Positions 1 to 9,906 of a DNA stretch of 64,000 nt are shown in pieces. Positions within the stretch are counted from its first letter, which is position 1. Every line of letters begins with the position of its first letter. Location: positions 30,239 through 94,238 of the forward strand of contig JAKSDQ010000264.1 of NCBI GenBank assembly GCA_022360015.1. The letters run 5' to 3'. A program made the translations under genes and the position numbers. Below the pieces are notes generated by a model. That model had not been told where the DNA came from. It did no database searches and saw only the letters and a list, made by a program, of their open reading frames with translations. Source of the stretch: Cytophagales bacterium (GTDB lineage: Bacteria > Bacteroidota > Bacteroidia > Cytophagales > Cyclobacteriaceae).

Positions 1-319
1 TTTCAGTCTCTTCCCTGGTAAATCCACCGCAAATAATGTGAGGCACCGTATCGACATTATATTTATTCTTAATAGCCGCACAGATTCCCACAGTACCCGG
101 CCTCTTTTTAATCGCCATTTTTTCCAGCAAGCCATTTTCCCGGTTTTTGTAAACGTACTCCTCACGATGGTAGGTAACATCTATAAAAGGTGGTTTAAAC
201 TCCATTAAGGCATCAATATGTTTAAACAGGCTTTCGATACTGTCACCTTTTAACGGAGGCAGGATTTCTATCGAAAACAGTGTTTTTTTTGCATTTTTCA
301 GATGTTCGGTAACTTTCAT
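1..319 (-). CDS. metF: 5,10-methylenetetrahydrofolate reductase, N-terminal part
   Basis: The first 106 codons of MetF are present; the gene runs off the left edge. MetF reduces methylene-THF to methyl-THF, the methyl donor for methionine synthase. The translation begins MKVTEHLKNAKKTLFSIEIL and continues with the FSIEILPP signature (residues 15-22) and a DVTYHREEY segment typical of the TIM-barrel start. It is the third gene of a minus-strand operon behind metH, 51 bp after the larger metH gene, so it probably shares the SAM riboswitch further upstream. The ATG at 317-319 is the natural start because the family motif begins about 15 residues in. Assignment is firm; the C-terminus cannot be assessed. 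Confidence 0.93.
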   Translation of the reverse strand, partial: MKVTEHLKNAKKTLFSIEILPPLKGDSIESLFKHIDALMEFKPPFIDVTYHREEYVYKNRENGLLEKMAIKKRPGTVGICAAIKNKYNVDTVPHIICGGFTREETE

Positions 320-370
320 TTTTTCTTAACAAATATCAAAATTATTGTTGCTTACGCCTACCTACAGCTT

Positions 371-3070
371 TCAGGGATTGTAGGAAAGGTTAGGAGAAAG
401 CCATTTTTCAGCCTCATTTACAGGCATATCTTTTCTGGTAGCGTAATTCAGCACCTGGTCCTTATCGATTTTACCTAAACCGAAATATTTAGCTTGGCTG
501 TGTGCAAAGTAAAAACCACTTACCGCAGAAGCCGGATACATGGCAAAGGACTCTGTAAGGCTAATACCTGTATTTTTCTCTACCTCCAGCAAATCAAACA
601 GCGTCCGCTTTTCTGTATGATCCGGACATGCGGGATAGCCCGGCGCCGGGCGGATTCCCTGGTATTTTTCCCTGATCAGTTCGTTATTGGACAGGTTTTC
701 AGCCGCTGCATAACCCCAGAGCTCCTTTCTGACTTTTTCGTGCATTAATTCTGCAAAAGCCTCAGCCAGCCTGTCAGCCAGCGCTTTAATCATAATTTCC
801 TTGTAATCGTCATGGTCTTTTTTGTATGCTTCTATCAGCAATTCGAGGCCGATACCGGAGGTAACGGCAAAAGCCCCCAGATAATCCTGTTTACCAGACG
901 ATTCGGGTGCAATGTAGTCCGCGAGGGAAAGGTTGGGCAGGTTCTTACCTTTTTTCCCCTGTTGACGAAGGAAATGAAACCTGGTCAATTCCTCCCGACT
1001 GTTTTCATCGCAATAAACAGCCACATCATCTGTGTTGATATTGTTAGCCGCATACATGCCTACTACCGAATTGGCAATCAAACTTTTATTGCTTATAATC
1101 TCGGCCAGCATATGCTGAGCGTCATCGAACAGTTTCCTGGCCTCTTGCCCCACGGTTTTATCTTCAAAAATTTTAGGATATTTGCCTTTCAACATCCAGG
1201 TTTGAAAAAATGGTGTCCAGTCAATGTAATGACTTATTTCCTCCAAAGAATAGTCGTTAAAAACGAGATTACCCAACTGAGGTGGCTTTATGATGCCGGT
1301 ATTTTCCCAATCGATGGCGAATTTATTCTTTTGGGCTTCTTCAAAGGATATGTAGCTTTTCGTCTGCTTCCTGCTGGCATGATCTTCCCTCAACTTTTGA
1401 TATTCATCCTTGATTTTCTCTTTGTAATCCCTTTTTGTTTCAGGGTTTATCAATTCCCCTGCCACAGGAACACTTCTGGAGGCATCCAATACGTGCACCA
1501 CGGGTCCACTATAATTAGGATCGATTTTCACTGCGGTATGGATACGGGAGGTAGTGGCCCCTCCGATCAACAGGGGCAACCTGAAGTTTTGTTTTTCCAT
1601 TTCCTTGGCCACGTGTACCATTTCATCGAGCGAAGGGGTAATCAGTCCGCTCAGCCCAATGACATCGACCCCTTTTTCAATGGCCGTTTCCAGAATTTTT
1701 TCAGCCGGTACCATTACGCCCAAATCCACAATCTCGTAGTTGTTACAGGCCAACACCACGCCGACAATATTTTTGCCAATATCATGCACATCACCTTTAA
1801 CCGTAGCCAATAGGATTTTAGCTACCCCATGCTGACCATTTTGCGATTTTTCTGCCTCAAGAAAGGGCAAAAGATAGGCCACCGCTTTTTTCATCACACG
1901 GGCACTCTTCACGACCTGCGGCAAAAACATCTTTCCGGAGCCAAACAAATCACCTACCACATTCATACCATCCATAAGTGGGCCCTCAATGACTTTAATG
2001 GGCATATTATATTTTATACGGGCCTCCTCAGTATCTTCTTCAATGTACTCGACAATTCCCTTCACCAAGGCATGCGTCAACCTTTGCTCAACGGGGTCAC
2101 TGCGCCATGCGTCATCTATCACCTGCTTCCGGGCACCTCCCTTCACCTTTTCGGCAAATTCCAACAATCGCTCTGTAGCATCATCCTTTCTGTCCAGCAA
2201 CACATCTTCTACCCGCTCCAACAAATCTTTGGGAATTTCATCATATACTTCCAGCATGGTCGGGTTTACAATACCCATGTCCATACCGTGTCGGATGGCA
2301 TGATAGAGAAAAGCCGAATGCATAGCTTCCCTGACTACATTATTACCACGGAAGGAAAAAGAAACATTACTTACCCCTCCGCTGACGTGAGCGCCCGGCA
2401 GGTTTTCTTTGATCCATTGGGTCGCATTGAAAAAATCCACGGCATTTTTCCGGTGTTCCTCGATGCCGGTGGCTACCGGAAAAATGTTAGGATCGAATAT
2501 GATGTCCTGAGGCTGGAATTTCACCTTTTCCACCAATGTTTTGTAGGAACGCTCACATATTTCAATTCTCCTTTCATAAGTATCTGCCTGGCCTTTTTCA
2601 TCAAAAGCCATCACAATTACTGCCGCTCCATAACGTAGAATTCTCTTTGCCTGCCAAATAAACTCTTCTTCTCCCCCTTTTAAGCTAATGGAGTTAACAA
2701 TCCCTTTACCTTGTATGCATTTCAGACCGGCCTCGATGATGTGCCATTTGGATGAGTCGATCATAATGGGTACCCGGGCGATCTCGGGCTCCGCAGCAAC
2801 CAGATTCAGAAACTTCACCATCGCCTCTTCGCCATCAATCATGCCTTCGTCCATATTGATATCAATGATCTGCGCTCCTCCCTTCACCTGGTCCAATGCC
2901 ACCTCCAACGCCTCATCATACCTTTCTTCTTTGATCAACCGTAAAAATCTCTTTGAGCCGGTGACATTTGTTCGCTCCCCGATGTTAACAAAATTGGTTT
3001 CCGGCGTAATTACCAGCGGTTCTAACCCACTTAACTTCAAATAACCAATCTTATTCAGTGTTTCAGACAT
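371..3070 (-). CDS. metH: Methionine synthase, folate/B12/activation subunit
   Basis: An 899-residue protein corresponding to the C-terminal three quarters of cobalamin-dependent methionine synthase. The pterin-binding barrel (about residues 25-290) starts with [14 protein letters not shown] helical cap follows (about 310-410). The B12 Rossmann domain has GDVHDIG at 426-432, where His429 would be the cobalt lower ligand, and GLSGLITPS and LIGGATTS further on. The reactivation domain (about 590-899) has [15 protein letters not shown] at 807-821 for AdoMet binding. The homocysteine domain is missing here and is encoded by the gene immediately upstream; together they give about 1234 residues, close to one-piece MetH. 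The split falls at a domain boundary, so this is a two-subunit enzyme and not a broken gene. It is translated 44 bp after its partner. Confidence 0.96.
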   Translation of the reverse strand: MSETLNKIGYLKLSGLEPLVITPETNFVNIGERTNVTGSKRFLRLIKEERYDEALEVALDQVKGGAQIIDINMDEGMIDGEEAMVKFLNLVAAEPEIARVPIMIDSSKWHIIEAGLKCIQGKGIVNSISLKGGEEEFIWQAKRILRYGAAVIVMAFDEKGQADTYERRIEICERSYKTLVEKVKFQPQDIIFDPNIFPVATGIEEHRKNAVDFFNATQWIKENLPGAHVSGGVSNVSFSFRGNNVVREAMHSAFLYHAIRHGMDMGIVNPTMLEVYDEIPKDLLERVEDVLLDRKDDATERLLEFAEKVKGGARKQVIDDAWRSDPVEQRLTHALVKGIVEYIEEDTEEARIKYNMPIKVIEGPLMDGMNVVGDLFGSGKMFLPQVVKSARVMKKAVAYLLPFLEAEKSQNGQHGVAKILLATVKGDVHDIGKNIVGVVLACNNYEIVDLGVMVPAEKILETAIEKGVDVIGLSGLITPSLDEMVHVAKEMEKQNFRLPLLIGGATTSRIHTAVKIDPNYSGPVVHVLDASRSVPVAGELINPETKRDYKEKIKDEYQKLREDHASRKQTKSYISFEEAQKNKFAIDWENTGIIKPPQLGNLVFNDYSLEEISHYIDWTPFFQTWMLKGKYPKIFEDKTVGQEARKLFDDAQHMLAEIISNKSLIANSVVGMYAANNINTDDVAVYCDENSREELTRFHFLRQQGKKGKNLPNLSLADYIAPESSGKQDYLGAFAVTSGIGLELLIEAYKKDHDDYKEIMIKALADRLAEAFAELMHEKVRKELWGYAAAENLSNNELIREKYQGIRPAPGYPACPDHTEKRTLFDLLEVEKNTGISLTESFAMYPASAVSGFYFAHSQAKYFGLGKIDKDQVLNYATRKDMPVNEAEKWLSPNLSYNP

Positions 3071-3114
3071 CTAATTTCTTTTTAGTCAGGTTTAATGTTT
3101 ATGTAAGCAGCCAA

Positions 3115-4122
3115 TTATACTATAATTTTTTCTAAAACCACCTGTCTGGGGCTGTATTTGGCTGCCAGCTCGCTGATCTTTTTTATATGGGCAGGGGTGG
3201 TGCCGCAGCATCCACCGACAATGTTTACCAGTCCCTCCTTGAGGAATTCCTCAATTTGTTCGGCCATCATTTCAGGTGTTTCATCATATTCCCCGAACTC
3301 ATTGGGCAAGCCTGCGTTAGGATGGGCACTGACAAAACTGTCTGACTCCCTGGACAAAACCTGCAGATAAGGCCTCAACTGACTTGCTCCCAGTGCGCAA
3401 TTCAAACCCACACTTAACAAAGGAATGTGCCCGATCGAAACCAGGAAGGCGTTCGCGGTTTGCCCTGATAAAGTTCTGCCGCTGGCATCCGTAATGGTGC
3501 CGGATACCATCAGGGGAATATCACAGTTCAATTCCTCCAGTAATTCTGTAACACCGAAGAGTGCCGCTTTGGCATTGAGCGTGTCAAAAACGGTTTCGAT
3601 GAGCAGAAGATCCACACCCCCATCTATCAGTCCTTTCGCCTGCTCCTTATATGCCGTGGTTAGTTCATCAAAAGAAACCCCGCGGTAGCCCGGATCGTTG
3701 ACATCGGGGGAGATCGAAGCGGTTTTATTGGTAGGACCGATGGACCCCGCTACAAATCTTGGTTTATGTGGTTCCTTTTCAGTAAATTCCCTGGCAGCTT
3801 CTTTAGCCAGTTTGGCTGACTGATAGTTTAATTCATATACCAGCTCTTCCAGATGGTAGTCCGACTGGGCAATGGTGGTGCTGCAAAAAGTATTGGTCTC
3901 AGCAATATCAGCGCCCGCAGCGAAATATGCTTTATGAATTTCTTTAATGATATCAGGTTGTGTTATGGAAAGCAGATCGTTGTTCCCTTGCAACGGATGC
4001 GGGTGATCCTCGAACCGTTCGCCCCGGTAGTCTTTCTCCTCCAGTTTGTGTTTCTGGATCATTGTGCCCATGGCACCGTCCAGCACCAGGATTCTATCTT
4101 TCAAAATTTTTTTTAAGTTCAT
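3115..4122 (-). CDS. metH: Methionine synthase, homocysteine S-methyltransferase subunit
   Basis: A 335-residue stand-alone homocysteine-binding barrel. It begins with [13 protein letters not shown] (residues 11-23). The three zinc-ligand cysteines expected from the family are visible: Cys242 in VGLNCALG and Cys305/Cys306 in [11 protein letters not shown]. It would activate homocysteine and take the methyl group from the B12 domain encoded by the next gene. First gene of the operon metH(N)-metH(C)-metF. The 5' leader contains a SAM-I riboswitch ending 83 bp before the ATG, so the operon is expected to be repressed when S-adenosylmethionine is plentiful. The two-gene form of MetH occurs in other Bacteroidota. 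Confidence 0.95.
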   Translation of the reverse strand: MNLKKILKDRILVLDGAMGTMIQKHKLEEKDYRGERFEDHPHPLQGNNDLLSITQPDIIKEIHKAYFAAGADIAETNTFCSTTIAQSDYHLEELVYELNYQSAKLAKEAAREFTEKEPHKPRFVAGSIGPTNKTASISPDVNDPGYRGVSFDELTTAYKEQAKGLIDGGVDLLLIETVFDTLNAKAALFGVTELLEELNCDIPLMVSGTITDASGRTLSGQTANAFLVSIGHIPLLSVGLNCALGASQLRPYLQVLSRESDSFVSAHPNAGLPNEFGEYDETPEMMAEQIEEFLKEGLVNIVGGCCGTTPAHIKKISELAAKYSPRQVVLEKIIV

Positions 4123-4172
4123 TGCAATCGAGCTTATACAGTGAGATTGTCCTTTGTTTTATTACCAATAAA

Positions 4173-4184
4173 CTTATCAGAAAG
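4173..4184 (-). promoter_or_regulatory. Candidate expression-platform segment of the SAM riboswitch
   Basis: On the minus strand this leader segment reads CTTTCTGATAAG. It can pair with the 5' strand of riboswitch helix P1 and the bases after it (4288-4300, CTTATCAAGAAAG on the minus strand) with one bulged base. It therefore competes with the true P1 partner at 4206-4211. The pairing is seen directly; its use as a switch is inference. No U-tailed terminator hairpin is obvious, so control may act on translation. Confidence 0.45.
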
Positions 4185-4205
4185 ATTTTAAGAGAGGCTC
4201 AATAG

Positions 4206-4300
4206 CTTATCTTTCCCTTATTGGGATGGGAATTAGCACCAAGTTTTACCAAGGTTGCCAAGACTTCATAGGGCCCAGTCCCTCCGTCTTTCTTGATAAG
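4206..4300 (-). ncRNA. SAM-I (S-box) riboswitch upstream of metH-metF
   Basis: Read on the minus strand, the element begins with CTTATC and ends with GATAAG, which pair as helix P1 (4295-4300 with 4206-4211). Between them are the conserved SAM-I pieces in order: GGAGGGACTGG, a CCC...ATGAA junction, GGCAACC, GGTGCTAATTCC, and a short P4 hairpin closed by CCC/GGG before the final AAGATAAG. Order, spacing and total length of about 95 nt fit the S-box class. It lies in the 5' leader of methionine synthesis genes, which is the expected target. S-adenosylmethionine binding should reduce expression. Confidence 0.93.
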
Positions 4301-4614
4301 TAGGTGCAAAGAAATACATAAAATATGATAATGGAAAGAAAGAGGGTAAAAAATTTGAGCGCTTTGGGAAAAAAGCCCCAAAAACCGGATAAGTGTCAGA
4401 CTTTTCACCGGCATCGTGCGTTGGCGCATAATTTGCCCTGGCCAACTGAAGGGTTGTCATAGAAAACAGGCGCAGTGTCGACGTTTAATTTTACCGGCGG
4501 GTTGAGTTACCTGGGCCAAGAGTTCCGCCCTGAATAAAATGAGAAAGGCTAAATGACAAAAGTACTTCATGATCAAGCGTAAAAGCTAAAAAAAATATCC
4601 ACCCACATTCGCTC

Positions 4615-4680
4615 CTCTCTGTGTCTTAGTGCCTCCTGTGGTGAACAATGGTGAACCACCAAGACACCAAGACACGGAGA
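4615..4680. repeat. Interspersed palindromic repeat, copy 1
   Basis: An imperfect inverted repeat of about 66 bp: a left arm with GTGTCTTAGTGCC, a centre with AATGGTGAACCAC, and a right arm with AAGACACCAAGACACGGAGA. It is 68 bp beyond the 3' end of the susD-type gene. This copy lacks the side module seen in copies 2, 3 and 5. The rest of the 626-bp gap 4123-4748 holds the SAM riboswitch and no gene that I can support. Confidence 0.85.
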
Positions 4681-4748
4681 AGTTGAACTAAAGCATTGTT
4701 GAAATGCCGGTTAAATACCGCACCATTTGCTATGCTCACAAAGTTATG

Positions 4749-6113
4749 TTACTGATCCCACCAAAACCTGTCCTGGAAATTAGGCGCATTAGTCGGAACA
4801 TTAGTCGGGTTCAGATCTATTTCTGTCTGAGGATAAGGCAACCTTCTCGGCACCTCGCCATTCAGATTGAACGCATTGGAGCCCAACGGATTAGGAGTAA
4901 TAGCAGGAAATCCTGTTCTCCTGAAATCCGACCACGCTTCAAGCCCATGAGAATACAAAGCAATGTATTTTTCGGTGATTATTCGTTCCAATCTTTCATT
5001 ATTGGTGGTAAGACCATCAAAATTTGCGTAAGTATTCACATAATCTTCATCGATCTCACCGGTGATTTTAGACAAAGAGGCTTCTACCGCTTCCTGTAAT
5101 GCAGTTTCAGCGGCAACAACGTCACTATTTCCCATAAGCTCTGCTTCAGCTTCAATGAACTTAACCTCGGCATAACTCATATACACTACCGGGGAATTAA
5201 TACTCGTATAAAAACCATCCCTGTCAAAGTCCTTTTCACCTGCCACAAATAAATCACGCCTGGGGTCGTTTCTGGCCTCCAGCAAATCTACAAAGAATTG
5301 ATTCATCTCCATATTGCCAGCCCTGTCCTGAGTGAATTGAAACTGGGGATTGGCTTCATTGGCTGCTGAACCAAAAACAAATTGGAAATCATCATCATTA
5401 GAAACAATGCCTGATTCTAATGCAGCCAGGGCTTTTGCGTAAGCATCAGGATCGACCTTAGAGGTACGAAGATGGTATTTAGCCCTTAGCGATCTGGCTA
5501 TTTTAGCCCATATTTCAACATCTCCTTCATACATTAGATCCTCATCACCCAGGACAATACCACTACCGCCATCTCCTTCGAATTTGGCAATGGCATCATC
5601 CAGAAGCCGTTGAATTTCGACATAGATGTCCTGCTGGGCATCATACTGGGGAAAGAAATTTTCATCCAATCCCTGCCAGGCATCTGTATAAGGTACATCG
5701 CCGAACATATCGGTCAGGCTGCCGATGCTATGTGCGATCAGTACCTGCACCATAGCAGCAGTGTGCCGGGAGTCTTCATCTTCAGCCTTTCGCAATACAG
5801 TGACCAAAGGATTCAAAGCATTTGCATAGGTTCTTCGCCATACGCCATCCATATCACTGGAAAATACCAGGTAATTATAATTGTCTTGTTGCTGGGCGTT
5901 AACCCCTTCAAAATGTTGCATAAACAACCCGTTGATCCTGACCATTTCACCTCCTACTGCGAAGGCCATACCGGCCTGGGCTGCCGGCACAATAGCCTGT
6001 GCGGATACATCACTTGGTAATGCCGGGTTTATATTGGTGTCGCCAAAGTCACACGAAGATAAAATGAACACACCGAGTAAAATAAAAGATATTTTATGTT
6101 TTATATTTTTCAT
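4749..6113 (-). CDS. SusD/RagB-like outer-membrane lipoprotein
   Basis: A 454-residue lipoprotein, signal peptide MKNIKHKISFILLGVFILSS followed by the lipobox Cys21 (LSSC). SusD-type proteins sit on the cell surface as lids on SusC channels and bind the imported nutrient. The internal pattern (GSLTDMFGDVPYTDAWQG; QDIYVEIQRLLDDAIAKF; a tail with RRLPYPQTEIDLNP) fits the SusD-like_2 branch, whose substrates are often unknown. It follows its susC partner on the same strand with 61 bp between. No glycosidase, regulator or anti-sigma gene is adjacent, so the substrate cannot be guessed. Confidence 0.9.
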   Translation of the reverse strand: MKNIKHKISFILLGVFILSSCDFGDTNINPALPSDVSAQAIVPAAQAGMAFAVGGEMVRINGLFMQHFEGVNAQQQDNYNYLVFSSDMDGVWRRTYANALNPLVTVLRKAEDEDSRHTAAMVQVLIAHSIGSLTDMFGDVPYTDAWQGLDENFFPQYDAQQDIYVEIQRLLDDAIAKFEGDGGSGIVLGDEDLMYEGDVEIWAKIARSLRAKYHLRTSKVDPDAYAKALAALESGIVSNDDDFQFVFGSAANEANPQFQFTQDRAGNMEMNQFFVDLLEARNDPRRDLFVAGEKDFDRDGFYTSINSPVVYMSYAEVKFIEAEAELMGNSDVVAAETALQEAVEASLSKITGEIDEDYVNTYANFDGLTTNNERLERIITEKYIALYSHGLEAWSDFRRTGFPAITPNPLGSNAFNLNGEVPRRLPYPQTEIDLNPTNVPTNAPNFQDRFWWDQ

Positions 6114-6174
6114 TTTTCAATATTTAAAAATAAACCTTCAAATTAACGTTGCTGCGTTCTCACGCATTCCCCTG

Positions 6175-9100
6175 CTAAAATTTTAAGTTTAAGTTAGCAC
6201 CAAAACTTCTGGTATTCGGATTGTTGAAATAATCATATCCGAATACGTTGCTGGCATCACTTGTCAGGTTTGTTTCAGGATCAATCCCGGTGTAATCTGT
6301 AATCAGGAAGGCATTTCTAACACTGAAACCGATGCTTGCCCCTTCAAAAGGTAATTTTTCAATCAGGGCGGTCGGCAAGGTATAAGACAATGAAATATCC
6401 CTCAATCTGACCCAAGATGCATCCTGGACGGTTAGCTCATCAAGGTTGACAAAACCGTAATTCTGGTAAAAATTAGTACTTCCATCGGTTCCTCCTTTCA
6501 CAACTTCGATATTATTGATGATATTGGTTGGGTTGCCATCCTCATCAGCCAGCACACCGGGAAAGATTACCCTTTCATTCCGGTCCAGAGTTTCAATACC
6601 TACACCAAAGTTGTTAAGCACTCCGGAGGTGCCATTGTAGACGTCACCACCTTGTCTGATGTCCAGAAGAAACGACAGTGAGAGTCCTTTATAGCTAAAG
6701 GTATTTCTGATTCCCAGGGTCCAGTCCGGGGTGGGGTCCCCTACTTTTCCATCGACAGGGTCCTGCAAAGGCATTCCTGTACCGGGATCAATCACCATTC
6801 TCCCCTGGTCATCCCTCAGGAACCTGGTGCCGAAGAAAATACCATAAGGTTCCCCTTCCTGAATTCTCTGTGTTCCGAATGGATCAATAGTAATAGCGTT
6901 TAATCCGGGAGCCAGCTCATTTACGATAGTTGTGTACTTGTTAAAGTTAAATCCCAGGTCATAGCTGAAACGATTATTTTGTATCAGCGTGGTATTCAGG
7001 GCAATTTCCACACCCTCATTCTCAATCTCTCCGGCATTGATGGCCCTTTGAAGGAAACCGGAAGGCCTCGGGATATCTACCAGGATAATCATATCCTCTG
7101 ACTTGGCATTATAATAGGTGATATCGGCGGTTATCCTGCCTTGCCAAAATCTAAGATCTGCCCCAATTTCCAGCGTAGTAGTAAACTCCGGTTTTAAATC
7201 GGGGTTTCCAAGTGTGGCATCAGGAATAAAAGAGTTGGTGCCAAGCGCTGGGAAAATAACACCATTGAGGCCCGTCCACCCATCCCTAACACGGGCCTGG
7301 GCAAAACCGGTTGTTGTTAAAGCAAAACCGGCATCATTCCCTACCCTGCCATAAGAAGCCCGTATTTTGCCATAAGGCAATACATTACCACCGATATCCA
7401 GGGTTTCAGTAAATGCCCAGCCCGCTGCAACAGCCGAGTAGAAAAATGAGTTGTTGTCATCGGTCAATGTAGACGACCAGTCATTTCTGGCTGTCAGGTT
7501 GAGAAAAAGTTGATCTTTATAACTGATTTTAACATCTCCATAAACGCCATATAGCTGTCTTTCGGTAGGTCTTTCCACCGAACTTACTGCTCCGGCACTG
7601 GCCATATTAAAAAAGCCTCTGGATGCCAGACCTTGTCCATCGTCCCTTCTGTTGTCCACCTCCTTTTTATAGTAATTCCAGCCCGCAGTGGCGTTAAGGG
7701 AGAAGTTCTGCCCCAAATCTCTGCTAAAAGTTCCCAGCAAGTCTGTATTTAAGTCGGTACTGCTGATACTGTGATTGACTACCTGGCCTTGTGCAAGCGT
7801 AGCAGAGCCTATATCATTTCTGAACTTTCTGAAGTCGCTGTAAGTGTCAATACCTTGTCGCAGCGTTACCGTAAATCCTGGGATTACATCATAGGAGAAT
7901 TGTGCAAAACCGATCAACCTGTTAACATCATCGGTTAAGAAGTTTTTATAGACCGTCCAGTATGGATTATCGTACCTGGCACCACGTGAGCTGGTAAGAC
8001 CGCGGTAGGACCTTGGCGCCCCGTCTTCAAATTCATAAGCAGATGGATCTTTATCAGGATCAACACCATTGCTGTTATCAAAAGTGGGGGTGGTTCTCAA
8101 CAATCCCAACATTACTCCGGAAGTGTTGGAGCCGTTTTGCGATCTTTTGCCGCCGGATTTGATGTAGTTGGCGGAAAAAGACGTTTTTAAACGATCGGTT
8201 AAATTAGCACCGATGGTGGCTTTAAAGGAGGTTCTTGTAAAATCTGTATTTGGAATGATACCCGTTTGATCCATTCTTCCGGCAGAAACGTAGTAGGTTA
8301 TATTTTTGCCGCCACCGGTTACACTTAAATGATTATTAAAGGTGGTTCCGGTTTCGAAAAAATCACCTTCGTTGTCATAAGCATTGACCCTGCGATCGGT
8401 AGCACTTGGATCAGTCGCCAAAACGATTGTTCCATTTCTATCGAAATCGGAAGGGATATCCGAATATCTGAGATCAGATATGCTGGGGCCCCATGAGGTA
8501 GAATTTCCGGTTTCCGGTCCCCGGTATGTAGGAAAAGTCTCCCCCTGATTTACGCGGCCTTGTGAAAATTCTTTCTGCAAATCAGGCAGTCTATTGACCC
8601 GGTCAGCGGTAAATGAGGTACTGAAACTGATTTTTGGCTTGCCAGCGGTATCGGAACCTTTTTTTGTGGTAATAATAATAGCCCCATTCGCTGCCCGTAT
8701 TCCGTAAAGAGCGGTGGCCGATGGGCCTTTCAAAACTGTTAAAGAGGCAATATCGTCCGGGTTTATGTCAATCGCACGGTTGGAGTTGTTCACACCACCT
8801 GAACCAAGATCACTGACCGCACCCTCCGGAGAGTCAGCGGTGGTGAAAGTACTGTTATCGATCGGGACACCGTCTACAACAAACAATGGGGAATTACTTC
8901 CCTGAAATGACTTATTTCCCCGGATTCTGATTTGGGCAGCGGCCCCGGCTGTGCCACCGGAACTGATCACCTGCACGCCTGCCGCCTTTTGGGCCAGTGC
9001 AGCCACAAGATTAGTTTCACCGGAACGGGTAATCTCCTCCGCCTTAACTTCCTGAATGGAATAACCCAGATCGCGTTTGTTGGCCGTTAAACCAACCGCA

Positions 9101-9429
9101 GTAACAACTACCTCAGAAAGTTGCCTGACATCATCGACCATGACTATATCGATGACAGAACGGTTGCCGATTGCTATTTCCTGCGAGATCAGACCGATAG
9201 ATGAATAAACCAGTGTACCTCCTTCGTTAGGAACATTGATTTTGTAATTGCCATTAATGTCTGTCACGACTCCTACGGTAGTTCCTTTAAGCAGCACGTT
9301 AACACCAGGCAATCCCTCACCATCAGCGGCGGTGGTAACCTTACCCGATACAGTTCGTTCCTGTGCCCTTATTTGACTGAAGGGAATACTACATAAGAGC
9401 AAAATCAAAAACAGTAGATTTTTTTTCAT
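6175..9429 (-). CDS. SusC/RagA-family TonB-dependent outer-membrane transporter
   Basis: A 1084-residue protein with signal peptide (MKKNLLFLILLLCSIPFSQI, cleavage near RAQ), then a carboxypeptidase-regulatory-like domain (about residues 25-110, VSGKVTTAADGEGLPGVNV). The SusC plug follows (about 115-260; RIRGNKSFQGSNSPLFVVDG and the TKKG end motif). The rest is a 22-strand barrel ending in the aromatic GANLNLKF. It would import a TonB-dependent ligand together with the SusD-like lipoprotein encoded next. No STN domain is visible at the N-terminus, so direct signalling to an anti-sigma factor is not indicated. The start is fixed by the signal peptide. Confidence 0.95.
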   Translation of the reverse strand: MKKNLLFLILLLCSIPFSQIRAQERTVSGKVTTAADGEGLPGVNVLLKGTTVGVVTDINGNYKINVPNEGGTLVYSSIGLISQEIAIGNRSVIDIVMVDDVRQLSEVVVTAVGLTANKRDLGYSIQEVKAEEITRSGETNLVAALAQKAAGVQVISSGGTAGAAAQIRIRGNKSFQGSNSPLFVVDGVPIDNSTFTTADSPEGAVSDLGSGGVNNSNRAIDINPDDIASLTVLKGPSATALYGIRAANGAIIITTKKGSDTAGKPKISFSTSFTADRVNRLPDLQKEFSQGRVNQGETFPTYRGPETGNSTSWGPSISDLRYSDIPSDFDRNGTIVLATDPSATDRRVNAYDNEGDFFETGTTFNNHLSVTGGGKNITYYVSAGRMDQTGIIPNTDFTRTSFKATIGANLTDRLKTSFSANYIKSGGKRSQNGSNTSGVMLGLLRTTPTFDNSNGVDPDKDPSAYEFEDGAPRSYRGLTSSRGARYDNPYWTVYKNFLTDDVNRLIGFAQFSYDVIPGFTVTLRQGIDTYSDFRKFRNDIGSATLAQGQVVNHSISSTDLNTDLLGTFSRDLGQNFSLNATAGWNYYKKEVDNRRDDGQGLASRGFFNMASAGAVSSVERPTERQLYGVYGDVKISYKDQLFLNLTARNDWSSTLTDDNNSFFYSAVAAGWAFTETLDIGGNVLPYGKIRASYGRVGNDAGFALTTTGFAQARVRDGWTGLNGVIFPALGTNSFIPDATLGNPDLKPEFTTTLEIGADLRFWQGRITADITYYNAKSEDMIILVDIPRPSGFLQRAINAGEIENEGVEIALNTTLIQNNRFSYDLGFNFNKYTTIVNELAPGLNAITIDPFGTQRIQEGEPYGIFFGTRFLRDDQGRMVIDPGTGMPLQDPVDGKVGDPTPDWTLGIRNTFSYKGLSLSFLLDIRQGGDVYNGTSGVLNNFGVGIETLDRNERVIFPGVLADEDGNPTNIINNIEVVKGGTDGSTNFYQNYGFVNLDELTVQDASWVRLRDISLSYTLPTALIEKLPFEGASIGFSVRNAFLITDYTGIDPETNLTSDASNVFGYDYFNNPNTRSFGANLNLKF

Positions 9430-9906
9430 AGGTTAAAATTTATCTGGTTAATAAAAAGACTAAAAGAAACAAAAGTGGTTTTCAGCCGATTTTTGAAGAA
9501 TAGCGCTGATTTACTAGTAGGAATGCTTTTGTTACCTGCACCAAATGTATGGATATCAATGCCGCAGATAAATCACCAGATCTGTAGTATTTTGGCAGTT
9601 TAAAAATTTGAAGCCATATCGATTTTTTCGATATACGGTTTAAAAGAGGGTAATAGTAGTTAGAATTATTTTAATAAAAATTTAAACTAAACATAGATAA
9701 ATGGGGATGTAGAGAAAAAATGAATTTTTATTATCCCCCATATTATGGTAACGTATTTTTAGTTATATATAAATAGAAATTAGTACCTAAAATTGAGGTA
9801 TTAATCCAATATTATTGGCCATTTTTGGCTTTATTACATTTTTACAGGGTTATTTTTTGGGGTATAAATCAGACTATCCGGGGATTACCGGCACGGACAG
9901 AGATGG
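9430..9906. other. AT-rich intergenic region, susC promoter area
   Basis: 477 bp without a supported gene between the epimerase stop and the susC start; both genes are on the minus strand. On the minus strand TACATTTG (9542-9549) matches the Bacteroidota -7 element TAnnTTTG about 112 bp before susC, but I find no convincing TTTG at the -33 spacing. No hairpin terminator is obvious. Confidence 0.4.

Noticed and set aside
812..1813. Long plus-strand ORFs opposite metH
   Set aside because: They are shadows of the strongly supported minus-strand gene.
371..4122. metH broken by mutation into two pieces
   Set aside because: Each part has its own start, the 44-bp gap lies at a domain boundary and all catalytic motifs are intact; this is a normal two-gene form.
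4199..4460. Short minus-strand ORFs upstream of metH
   Set aside because: They overlap the SAM-I riboswitch and have no protein-like composition.
4615..4680. CRISPR-like direct repeats
   Set aside because: The repeat copies are kilobases apart and palindromic, with no regular spacers and no cas genes.
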